A stretch of DNA of 11,063 bases from assembly GCA_002421645.1 (NCBI GenBank), contig DIST01000029.1, positions 1-11,063 on the forward strand. Reading direction: 5' to 3'. The position numbers and the translations under genes are program-made. The notes beneath the pieces were generated by a model that was not told where the DNA came from, made no database searches, and worked only from the letters and a program-made list of their open reading frames with translations. Source of the DNA: Flavobacterium sp. UBA6203 (lineage in GTDB: Bacteria > Bacteroidota > Bacteroidia > Flavobacteriales > Flavobacteriaceae). Below, piece after piece: positions 1 to 6,552 of the stretch (positions are counted from its first letter, which is position 1; the number at the start of each line of letters is the position of its first letter).

Positions 1-2
1 TT

Positions 3-1358
3 GTTTTCTCTGTGATGTTGATTGCACCATCTTGGGGAGGTATGATTAATGGTTTATTAACCTTGAGAGGAGTTTGGGATAAAGTACGTACTGATGCGGT
101 ATTGAAATTCTTCGTAGTAGCCATTACAGGTTATGGTATGGCAACTTTTGAAGGACCAATGTTATCATTGAAAAACGTTAACGCAATTGCGCACTTTACA
201 GACTGGATTATTGCACACGTACACGTTGGTGCTTTAGCTTGGAATGGTTTCTTATCATTTGGTATGATCTATTGGTTAATCCCAAGAATGACAAAAACAA
301 AATTATTCTCTGAAAAATTAGCAAATTTCCATTTCTGGATTGGTACTTTAGGGATTATTTTATATTCGCTTCCATTATATGTTGCAGGATTTACTCAAGC
401 TTCAATGTGGAAACAATTCAAACCAGATGGAGGAGCATTACAATATGGTAACTTCCTTGAAACGGTAACTGAAATTATGCCAATGTATTGGATGCGTGCA
501 GTTGGAGGAACATTATATCTTACAGGGGTTATCGTATTAGTTTACAATGTAATTAGAACTGTTAGACAAGGTTCTCCAGTTGAAAACGAATTAGTTGAAG
601 CTCCAGCATTAGCTGTAATTTCTCCAAACCGTTTAAAAGGAGAAAAATTACACTCTTGGTTAGAAAGAAAACCAGTTCAATTTATGTTATTAACAACTGT
701 TGCAATTTTAATTGGAGGTTTAATTCAAATTTTACCAACGATTTTAGTAAAATCAAATATTCCAACAATTTCGTCAGTTAAACCATATACACCACTTGAA
801 TTACAAGGTAGAGATTTATACATCCGTGAAGGTTGTGTGGGATGTCACTCTCAAATGGTTCGTCCATTCCGTTCAGAAGTTGAGCGTTATGGCGACTATT
901 CTAAAGCAGGAGAGTTTGTTTACGATCATCCATTCTTATGGGGTTCTAAACGTACAGGTCCGGATTTAGCTCGTGAAGGTGTTAAAGGAAAACCATTTAA
1001 TGGAGGTAGAGATGATGTATGGCATTTTAACCATATGTACGATCCTCAAGGATTAAATGAAAAATCAATTATGCCAAGATACCAATGGTTAATTAAAAAT
1101 GAATTAGATAATTCAACTATTCAAGACAAAATGAGAACCATGGTAACTTTAGGAGTTCCTTATTCTGAGGCAGATATTAATAATGCTCTTAAACATATGG
1201 ACGAACAAGCTACTAAAATTGAAACTAATTTATTAGCAAATCCAGAAATTAAGAAATCATTTGGAAAAGAAACAGCAGCTCCGTTGAAAAACAGAGAGAT
1301 TGTAGCACTTATTGCTTACTTACAAAGATTAGGTACCGATACTCAAGTTAAAAAATAA
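3..1358 (+). CDS. ccoNO: cbb3 oxidase CcoN-CcoO fusion subunit (5' partial)
   Basis: C-terminal part of a fused catalytic subunit (CcoN) and membrane-bound monoheme cytochrome c subunit (CcoO) of cbb3 oxidase, which reduces O2 to water at the inner membrane. The frame is open to the left edge, so the gene is cut by the window; GTG 12 and ATG 15 are internal. Numbering from codon 12: CcoN transmembrane segments lie near 30-50, 61-93, 106-134 and 158-184. H69 and H71 in the AHVHVG motif match the heme b3 and heme b ligands of CcoN. The CuB histidines and active-site tyrosine would lie upstream. A linker near 185-220 leads to the CcoO membrane anchor (about 223-247), a CVGCH heme c site (C275, C278, H279) and the probable axial Met354 in SIMPRY. 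CcoN and CcoO are separate in proteobacteria; the fusion is typical of Bacteroidota. ccoQ starts 5 nt downstream. Confidence 0.96.
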   Translation, partial: VFSVMLIAPSWGGMINGLLTLRGVWDKVRTDAVLKFFVVAITGYGMATFEGPMLSLKNVNAIAHFTDWIIAHVHVGALAWNGFLSFGMIYWLIPRMTKTKLFSEKLANFHFWIGTLGIILYSLPLYVAGFTQASMWKQFKPDGGALQYGNFLETVTEIMPMYWMRAVGGTLYLTGVIVLVYNVIRTVRQGSPVENELVEAPALAVISPNRLKGEKLHSWLERKPVQFMLLTTVAILIGGLIQILPTILVKSNIPTISSVKPYTPLELQGRDLYIREGCVGCHSQMVRPFRSEVERYGDYSKAGEFVYDHPFLWGSKRTGPDLAREGVKGKPFNGGRDDVWHFNHMYDPQGLNEKSIMPRYQWLIKNELDNSTIQDKMRTMVTLGVPYSEADINNALKHMDEQATKIETNLLANPEIKKSFGKETAAPLKNREIVALIAYLQRLGTDTQVKK

Positions 1359-1363
1359 AAGTT

Positions 1364-1534
1364 ATGCTAAAGTTTATTAAACATAATTTAGAAACCATAA
1401 CGGGAGTAGAAATTTATCCAATCATTTCGTTGACTATTTTCTTTACAGCGTTTGTTTTGTTCACGGTTTGGGCATTTACTTACAGCAAAGAAAAAATCAA
1501 AGAAATAAGTGAAATGCCTTTAAACGACGAATAG
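1364..1534 (+). CDS. ccoQ: CcoQ-like small cbb3 oxidase subunit
   Basis: A 56-residue protein, MLKFIKHNLE to EMPLNDE, starting 5 nt after the ccoNO stop. It has one hydrophobic membrane segment at about residues 19-39 (YPIISLTIFF onward, ending in VWAFTYSK), followed by a short charged cytoplasmic tail. Size, single-span topology and position between ccoNO and ccoP are those of CcoQ/FixQ, a small accessory subunit that stabilises the cbb3 complex in proteobacteria. Sequence conservation in CcoQ is low, so the call rests mainly on synteny and topology. The tight spacing implies co-transcription and possibly translational coupling with ccoNO. The ATG at 1364 is the only sensible start. Confidence 0.85.
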   Translation: MLKFIKHNLETITGVEIYPIISLTIFFTAFVLFTVWAFTYSKEKIKEISEMPLNDE

Positions 1535-1551
1535 TCATAATTATAATTAGA

Positions 1552-1616
1552 GAGAAACTGAAACAACCATGATGTTTTTATAATTTTTGGGTAGTTTCAT
1601 GGTTGTTCAGGTTCTC
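1552..1616 (+). repeat. Long imperfect inverted repeat (hairpin) between ccoQ and ccoP
   Basis: The left arm (1552-1572) and right arm (1597-1616) pair over about 19 base pairs with one A/G mismatch and one bulged A. The closing inner part is ACAACCATGA against TCATGGTTGT. The loop is about 24 nt and AT-rich. No T-run follows the right arm, so this is not a classical intrinsic terminator. It fills most of the 104-nt gap between ccoQ and ccoP. It may be an mRNA processing or stability element, or an attenuator; function is not shown by the sequence. Confidence 0.75.
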
Positions 1617-1638
1617 ATAACATCAAAATTTTCAACAA

Positions 1639-2586
1639 ATGAAAAAATTAATTCCATCATACGTAAGAGTTCCATTACTGTTTGCAGTAGTATTTGCAGC
1701 TTTGGAATATTTTATCGATTCAGGAGACAGGCCAGCCTTTATAAAGTTTCCTATGGTAGCTTTATTTTTAGGAGTATTCCTTTTCTTATTAATCGCAATC
1801 GAAATTGTAATCGATGCCGTTGATAAAGTTACCTATCATTTATTAACAGAAGAGCAAAAGAAACAATTAGCAGAAGCACAAACGGTTTCTTTTACAGAAA
1901 GCAAATGGTACCAAAATATTGTTGCTAAACTTACTCGCTCTAAAGAAATGGAAAGAGAAGAAGATATCATGTTAGATCACGACTACGATGGTATCAAAGA
2001 GTTAGACAATGTATTACCACCATGGTGGGTATATTTGTTCTACGGTACAATTATTTTTGCTTTAGTTTATTTGGTTCGTTTCCATGTAATGAATGAATAC
2101 GATCAAGAACAAGAATTTAAAAATGAAGTAGCGTTAGCAGAATTAGAGAAATCGAAAATGCCTAAAGATGCTGCAGAAGAAGTAAGTTATGAAACAGTAG
2201 TAGTTTTAACAGATGCTACAAGTTTAGCTAAAGGAAAAGAAATTTTCACAAACGCTTGTGCAGCATGTCACAAAGCTGATGGTGGAGGTTTAGTTGGACC
2301 TAACTTAACTGACAAACATTGGATTAATGGAGGAGGAATTAAAAATGTCTTCAAGTTAATTTCTGAAGGAAGTAAAAACAACCCTTCAATGGTAGCTTGG
2401 AAAGCTAATTTATCTTCTAAAGACATTCAAAGTGTAGCAAGTTATGTTTTAAGTTTACAAGGTTCTAATCCTCCAGGAGGAAAACCAGCTGAAGGCGAAA
2501 TATGGGTTGAAACAGCTGAAGCGGCACCAGCAGCTGCAGCAGCAGTAGTAGATTCTACCAAAGTAGAAGCTCCTGCAGGAAAATAA
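1639..2586 (+). CDS. ccoP: cbb3 oxidase subunit CcoP, monoheme, N-terminally extended
   Basis: Membrane-anchored cytochrome c subunit that would feed electrons to CcoO/CcoN. Of 315 residues, two hydrophobic segments lie near 9-26 and 37-58. The CcoP N-terminal signature (HDYDGIKELDN then PPWW, 113-130) runs into a third membrane segment at about 130-149. The periplasmic cytochrome c domain has one CAACH heme site (C207, C210, H211) and a probable axial Met251 in NPSMVAWK. Canonical proteobacterial CcoP has two CxxCH sites and carries the H-YDGI-EL signature close to its N-terminus. Here only one heme site is present and about 110 residues with two extra membrane spans precede the signature. 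The C-terminus is Ala/Pro/Glu-rich (about 292-315). ATG 1639 was chosen because it opens the hydrophobic N-terminus. A terminator-like hairpin follows the stop. Confidence 0.95.
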   Translation: MKKLIPSYVRVPLLFAVVFAALEYFIDSGDRPAFIKFPMVALFLGVFLFLLIAIEIVIDAVDKVTYHLLTEEQKKQLAEAQTVSFTESKWYQNIVAKLTRSKEMEREEDIMLDHDYDGIKELDNVLPPWWVYLFYGTIIFALVYLVRFHVMNEYDQEQEFKNEVALAELEKSKMPKDAAEEVSYETVVVLTDATSLAKGKEIFTNACAACHKADGGGLVGPNLTDKHWINGGGIKNVFKLISEGSKNNPSMVAWKANLSSKDIQSVASYVLSLQGSNPPGGKPAEGEIWVETAEAAPAAAAAVVDSTKVEAPAGK

Positions 2587-2594
2587 AAAATAGT

Positions 2595-2630
2595 AAAAAA
2601 GGTTTTGGGAAATTCTCAAAACCTTTTTTA
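2595..2630 (+). terminator. Terminator-like hairpin between ccoP and ccoG
   Basis: AAAAAAGGTTTTGGGA (2595-2610) pairs with TCTCAAAACCTTTTTT (2614-2629) across a 3-nt loop: 16 pairs including one G-U, with the T-run forming the 3' arm. It has the form of an intrinsic terminator and begins 8 nt after the ccoP stop. ccoG starts only 20 nt further on, and I see no TAnnTTTG promoter box in that gap, so partial read-through is likely. Confidence 0.8.
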
Positions 2631-2649
2631 AACTAAAATCAGCATAATT

Positions 2650-4068
2650 ATGTCAAATATACCAGACGAAAGTTTTAGAGATACTATTGCAACCATCAAT
2701 GCGGAAGGGAAAAGAAATTTTATTTATCCTAAAAAACCTTCTGGCCCTTTTTACGATAAAAGAAAGTTATTGAGTTATTTTCTTTTGGTTTTTTTAATAG
2801 CTTCTCCTTTTATTAAAATACATGGAAATCAATTTTTGATGTTTAATGTACTGGAAAGACGTTTTAGTATTTTCGGATTTGCATTTTGGCCTCAAGACTT
2901 TCATTTGTTTGTTATTTCAATGATTGTAGGAGTAGTTGGATTGACTTTGTTTACAGTGGCTTTTGGACGTATTTTTTGTGGTTGGTTTTGTCCGCAAACT
3001 ATTTTTATGGAAATGGTTTTCAGACGTATCGAATATTGGATTGATGGAGACAGAGGAGCTCAAATGCGATTAGAAAGACAAAAATGGGATGCTGAAAAAA
3101 TAAGAAAAAGAGTTACTAAATGGATTATCTTTTTTATTTTTTCATTCTTCATTGCTAACGTTTTCCTAGCGTATTTGATTAGCAGCGATGAACTTGTCAA
3201 AATGATTACCGAAGGACCAACATCAAATTTAAGTACATTAATTGCGCTTCTAATTTTTACTGCCGTATTCTATTTTGTATTTGCTTGGTTTAGAGAACAA
3301 GTTTGTATTATTGCTTGTCCTTACGGAAGAATGCAAGGAGTTTTATTGGATAATAAATCAATAAATGTAGCTTATGATCATGTCAGAGGAGAAGGTACAA
3401 ACGGAAGAAAAAAATGGAGAAATGGTGAAGATAGAACCGCACTGGGCCATGGAGATTGTATCGATTGTAACCAATGTGTGGTAGTTTGTCCAACAGGAAT
3501 TGATATTCGTAATGGTACTCAGTTAGAATGTATCAACTGTACCGCTTGTATTGATGAATGTGATACCGTTATGGAAAAAGTAGGATTACCAAAAGGATTA
3601 ATCCGCTATGCCAGCGAAGACGAAATCGTTAAGAAAGAAAAATTCAAGTTAACACTTCGAATGAAAGGTTACATTGGCGTTTTAACTTTGTTAGTAGGCG
3701 TTTTAATTGGAATGTTGTTCTTACGAAATGATGTAGAAGCTAATTTCTTACCAATGTCAGGGCAATTGTTTCAACACAATGGAGAAAACATTCGTAATTT
3801 CTACACATATAAAATTGTCAATAAAACAGAACAAGAATTTGATAATGTTACTGTTAAGATTGTTAATTACAAAGGAGAAATAAAATTGGTAGGAAGTCCA
3901 GTTATAAAAGTACCAAAACAAGGTTTAGCAAGCGGAACAATTTACATTGATATTCCAGAAAGTTTGCTAAAAGAAGAAAAGGTACATTTAAAATTAGAAT
4001 TATATAACGGAGATAAGTTGATTGAAGAAACAGCAACCAATTTCCAAGGACCAAGAAACTTTAATTAA
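2650..4068 (+). CDS. ccoG: CcoG (FixG/RdxA) cbb3 oxidase assembly iron-sulfur protein
   Basis: Polytopic membrane ferredoxin-like protein needed for cbb3 oxidase biogenesis; in proteobacteria CcoG is a cupric reductase that prepares Cu(I) for the CuB site. At 472 residues it has the family's usual length. Membrane segments lie near 39-58, 82-108, 156-176, 191-213 and 336-358. Conserved FCGWFCPQT follows the second span and a CxxxCPYGRMQG motif follows the fourth. Two [4Fe-4S] motifs are present: C270-C273-C276-C280 (CIDCNQC then CP) and C294-C297-C300-C304 (CINCTAC then C). The C-terminal part (about 365-472), after the last span, is the Ig-like FixG C-terminal domain. ccoH follows after 12 nt. 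The start at 2650 sits just past a terminator-like hairpin, so transcription probably depends on read-through or on a promoter I could not identify. Confidence 0.97.
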   Translation: MSNIPDESFRDTIATINAEGKRNFIYPKKPSGPFYDKRKLLSYFLLVFLIASPFIKIHGNQFLMFNVLERRFSIFGFAFWPQDFHLFVISMIVGVVGLTLFTVAFGRIFCGWFCPQTIFMEMVFRRIEYWIDGDRGAQMRLERQKWDAEKIRKRVTKWIIFFIFSFFIANVFLAYLISSDELVKMITEGPTSNLSTLIALLIFTAVFYFVFAWFREQVCIIACPYGRMQGVLLDNKSINVAYDHVRGEGTNGRKKWRNGEDRTALGHGDCIDCNQCVVVCPTGIDIRNGTQLECINCTACIDECDTVMEKVGLPKGLIRYASEDEIVKKEKFKLTLRMKGYIGVLTLLVGVLIGMLFLRNDVEANFLPMSGQLFQHNGENIRNFYTYKIVNKTEQEFDNVTVKIVNYKGEIKLVGSPVIKVPKQGLASGTIYIDIPESLLKEEKVHLKLELYNGDKLIEETATNFQGPRNFN

Positions 4069-4080
4069 AAAAATATAGCT

Positions 4081-4530
4081 ATGAAATTTAATTGGGGAAC
4101 CGGAATCGTTATTGCTTTTGCACTTTTTATGACATTCATTTTATCCTATGTATTTAAAGTACAGTCTAATGATAAATATGATCATGAATTAGTAGTAGAA
4201 GATTATTATAAAAAAGAAGCAACGGTTCAAGGTGACATAGAAAAACAAGAGAATGCGAATGCATTAACGAATAAAGTAACAATCGAAAATACAGCGGAAG
4301 GAATAAAAATTCAATTTCCAGCCGATTTTGATTATTCTAAAATAAATGGAAAAGTGTCCTTATACAGACCGTCTAGTCAGAAATTAGATTTTGAAATTCC
4401 GATTTCACTATCTAGTCCACATTTGCTCATACCTAAAAGTAATTTGGCTGGCGGTCTTTGGGACATTTCTATCGATTGGGAATATGATGGTGTGAAATAT
4501 TTGAACAAAGATTCGTTTAGAATGGAATAA
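4081..4530 (+). CDS. ccoH: FixH/CcoH family cbb3 oxidase assembly protein
   Basis: A 149-residue protein with one N-terminal membrane anchor (about residues 6-25), a short segment HELVVEDYYKKE (35-46) typical of the FixH family, and a C-terminal beta-rich domain exposed to the periplasm (about 65-149, including SLYRPSSQK and GLWDISIDWEYDG). FixH/CcoH is required for assembly or stability of cbb3 oxidase and normally sits directly after ccoG, as here with a 12-nt gap. Sequence identity within the family is low; the call combines topology, the DYYK segment and synteny. The gene ends 50 nt before the SafE-like gene. Confidence 0.9.
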   Translation: MKFNWGTGIVIAFALFMTFILSYVFKVQSNDKYDHELVVEDYYKKEATVQGDIEKQENANALTNKVTIENTAEGIKIQFPADFDYSKINGKVSLYRPSSQKLDFEIPISLSSPHLLIPKSNLAGGLWDISIDWEYDGVKYLNKDSFRME

Positions 4531-4580
4531 TTTCTTTCTTTTGATTTTGAAATTGTTCTTGAATTTGAAATTTATAATTG

Positions 4581-5282
4581 ATGTTGTATTCAGCTTTTAT
4601 ATTTGGTTTAATCAGTAGTTTTCACTGCATAGGAATGTGCGGTCCAATTGCTATGATGTTACCCGTAGATAGAAGTAATGAAGCAAAAAAAATCACACAA
4701 ATAATTACGTATCATGTTGGTAAATTAACTGCTTATGGAACTTTAGGTTTGATTTTTGGTCTTTTAGGTAGAAGTTTCTATTTGGCCGGAATGCAACAAC
4801 AACTTTCGATAATCGTTGGGATTTTGATGATTATGGTAGCTTTAATTCCAGAAAGAATATTCGCTAAATGCAATTTTTCAAAACCTATTTATCGTGTAAT
4901 TACAAAAGTAAAATCGAGTTTAGGTCAACAATTCAAAAACAAAAGTTATAAATCATTATTCACTATTGGATTATTGAATGGTTTTTTACCATGCGGAATG
5001 GTGTATGTAGCACTTTTTGGAGCTATTGCCATGCAAAGTATTTCATTAAGTGTTCTTTATATGATTTTATTCGGAATAGGAACGATACCAATGCTTGCTG
5101 CTGTGGTTTATGTTTCTAATTTAGTTTCATTTTCATTTAGGGGAGCCATTCAAAAAGCAATACCAGTAGTAGCAGTAATTATAGGAATGTTATTTATAAT
5201 AAGAGGTTTAGGATTGGATATTCCATATTTATCACCAAGTAATATGAGTTTATTTGTGCAATCTGAAGCCAATTGTCATTAA
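4581..5282 (+). CDS. SafE/DsbD_2-family membrane protein, probable copper delivery factor for cbb3 oxidase
   Basis: A 233-residue, roughly six-span membrane protein. The first span contains FHCIGMCGP (H15, C16, C20) and a later one contains GFLPCGMVY (C138), the hallmark paired motifs of the DsbD_2/sulfite exporter TauE/SafE-like family. The protein ends in NCH (C232, H233), another possible metal ligand pair. Relatives in cco clusters are often labelled sulfite exporter or cytochrome c biogenesis protein; a copper-handling role fits the neighbours better, but that is inference. ATG 4581 is preferred to the in-frame TTG at 4578 because it is a standard start and changes one residue only. The 50-nt gap after ccoH lacks a strong promoter, so co-transcription with ccoGH is likely. 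A strong terminator follows. Confidence 0.85.
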   Translation: MLYSAFIFGLISSFHCIGMCGPIAMMLPVDRSNEAKKITQIITYHVGKLTAYGTLGLIFGLLGRSFYLAGMQQQLSIIVGILMIMVALIPERIFAKCNFSKPIYRVITKVKSSLGQQFKNKSYKSLFTIGLLNGFLPCGMVYVALFGAIAMQSISLSVLYMILFGIGTIPMLAAVVYVSNLVSFSFRGAIQKAIPVVAVIIGMLFIIRGLGLDIPYLSPSNMSLFVQSEANCH

Positions 5283-5301
5283 ATATTTTAGTTAATAGGG
5301 T

Positions 5302-5341
5302 AAAAGAGTGATGCAGTTTTATATTGCATCACTCTTTTTAT
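5302..5341 (+). terminator. Intrinsic terminator ending the cco cluster
   Basis: A perfect 14-bp stem, AAAAGAGTGATGCA (5302-5315) with TGCATCACTCTTTT (5325-5338), has a 9-nt loop and its T-run is in and after the 3' arm. It lies 20 nt after the stop of the SafE-like gene and marks the end of the plus-strand cco unit. Confidence 0.9.
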
Positions 5342-5344
5342 TTT

Positions 5345-5388
5345 AAAAAAAAAGCCTCATCAAATAAATGAAGAGACTTTTTAAATTT
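5345..5388 (-). terminator. Intrinsic terminator for the nuclease gene
   Basis: Read on the minus strand, AAAAAGTCTCTTCAT is followed by a short loop and ATGAGGCTTTTTTTTT. The arms pair with a small internal bulge and end in a long T-run about 15-60 nt beyond the nuclease stop. It is less regular than the neighbouring plus-strand terminator but correctly placed and oriented. Confidence 0.65.
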
Positions 5389-5401
5389 TACTATTAAATT
5401 C

Positions 5402-6550
5402 TTAGTTTACAATAAGTTTTTTAGTTATAACTGCATTTTCAGCTGTTAATTGAACTAAATAAAAACCGCTAGATAAATTGTTTATTTTATAAGAATTATC
5501 AACTTTTGATGGATTTTTAATTTCTCTAATAACTTGACCATTAATATTAAAAATTACAATAGATTTTAATTCAATTTCAGAAGTAATTGTAGCTTCGTTA
5601 TTAACAGCTGGATTTGGGTAAATAGAAATTTTGTTTTCTAATTCTAAAGAAGGTGATGATAAGAAACTATTCCAAATTATTCCAACATATTCAGGATGGT
5701 CAATATAAGGGTTTCTATTGCTTTGATGATTGTAATAAATATCATTATTAATTGCAATTTCCTTTGCACTTACAGGATCATCCGTATGCCATTTATATAA
5801 AATATCTAAAAATGGATTTGTAAAAACTCTACCGATTGATCCATCAAACATATTTTTAGCTTCACATGTAGCTGCATTTGCTGAATTATAAAACTCATCC
5901 ATATTATCTTCATAGCGAGTAGCAAAATAGAAAAATGCTCTTGCTACATCACCTTTAAATTCATCAATAGGTTCAAATACTACACCTGAGTAGCCCAATG
6001 CATAACCAGAATTTAAACCGTTCCCTCTTTTAGAGCCATTTTGTGATGTGTAAGTAGCTGTACCAACTTTTCCAAAAGGTAAATTATTCCTGTCTCCATT
6101 TACTTTACCATCAGATGGAACAACAAAAAAGGGGTCATTTTTCATTGGGTTAGTAGCATATCCATCAAAGTAGGATTGAGGAATTAAATGTTCTCTGTTA
6201 TAACAATCTCCTTCACCACTATATGAACCACATTGTTGTGTCGTTACAGTATAGTTATAAGGATCCGTTCCTGATGGATTTTCAGAATACATATCTAATA
6301 AGCTACCATCATTTTCATAATAGTTGTCTCTAAATGCCGAATGAGTGTAAAGAGTCCAAAGAGCAGCATATCCTTGGTCAGCATGTAAATGTTCTGATGG
6401 AATTCCATCATTTACGTTATCAATTATTTTTTTAAGATTTGTTTTTAAAGTTAATCCAGTTCCTGTTGCAGTATTATAATAACCAGCAGGAATTTGTGCC
6501 CAACCCATTAGTGAACACAATAAAAACGTTAGTAGGTAATGTTTTTTCAT
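5402..6550 (-). CDS. Secreted endonuclease I family nuclease with T9SS C-terminal sorting domain
   Basis: Extracellular DNA/RNA endonuclease of the EndA/NucM (endonuclease I) beta-beta-alpha-metal family. Of 382 residues, 1-18 form a signal peptide (MKKHYLLTFLLCSLMGWA then Q). The mature start IPAGYYNTATG is common in Bacteroidota members. Catalytic motif YNREHLIPQS (118-126) carries the probable general base H121; GDRNNLPFG (152-160) is the second conserved block, and QSNRNPYIDHPEYV (276-289) closes the domain. C107 and C116 may form a disulfide. Residues about 308-382 form a type A T9SS sorting domain (ISIYPNP, then IFNINGQ, GFYLVQL, ending KKLIVN), so export through the outer membrane is expected. 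It starts 2 nt after the methyltransferase stop, so co-transcription is likely. Nutrient (phosphate) scavenging from DNA or action on biofilm DNA are plausible roles. Confidence 0.93.
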   Translation of the reverse strand: MKKHYLLTFLLCSLMGWAQIPAGYYNTATGTGLTLKTNLKKIIDNVNDGIPSEHLHADQGYAALWTLYTHSAFRDNYYENDGSLLDMYSENPSGTDPYNYTVTTQQCGSYSGEGDCYNREHLIPQSYFDGYATNPMKNDPFFVVPSDGKVNGDRNNLPFGKVGTATYTSQNGSKRGNGLNSGYALGYSGVVFEPIDEFKGDVARAFFYFATRYEDNMDEFYNSANAATCEAKNMFDGSIGRVFTNPFLDILYKWHTDDPVSAKEIAINNDIYYNHQSNRNPYIDHPEYVGIIWNSFLSSPSLELENKISIYPNPAVNNEATITSEIELKSIVIFNINGQVIREIKNPSKVDNSYKINNLSSGFYLVQLTAENAVITKKLIVN

Positions 6551-6552
6551 AT

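Noticed and set aside
1579..1590. TATAATTTTTGG as a promoter box for ccoP
   Set aside because: It does not fit TAnnTTTG (three bases between TA and TTTG), has no TTG at the right distance, and lies in the hairpin loop.
1587..1823. 78-codon plus-strand open frame overlapping the start of ccoP
   Set aside because: Overlaps ccoP out of frame and begins inside the hairpin; the translation is low-quality and Ile/Ser-rich with no recognisable motif.
4538..4567. Possible promoter before the SafE-like gene (TTTTG, 16-nt spacer, TGAATTTG)
   Set aside because: The spacer is one base short of the known range and the -7 box lacks the A of TA; too weak to list as a feature.
4578..4580. TTG as start of the SafE-like gene
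   Set aside because: An ATG follows immediately in frame at 4581; nothing favours the rarer start.
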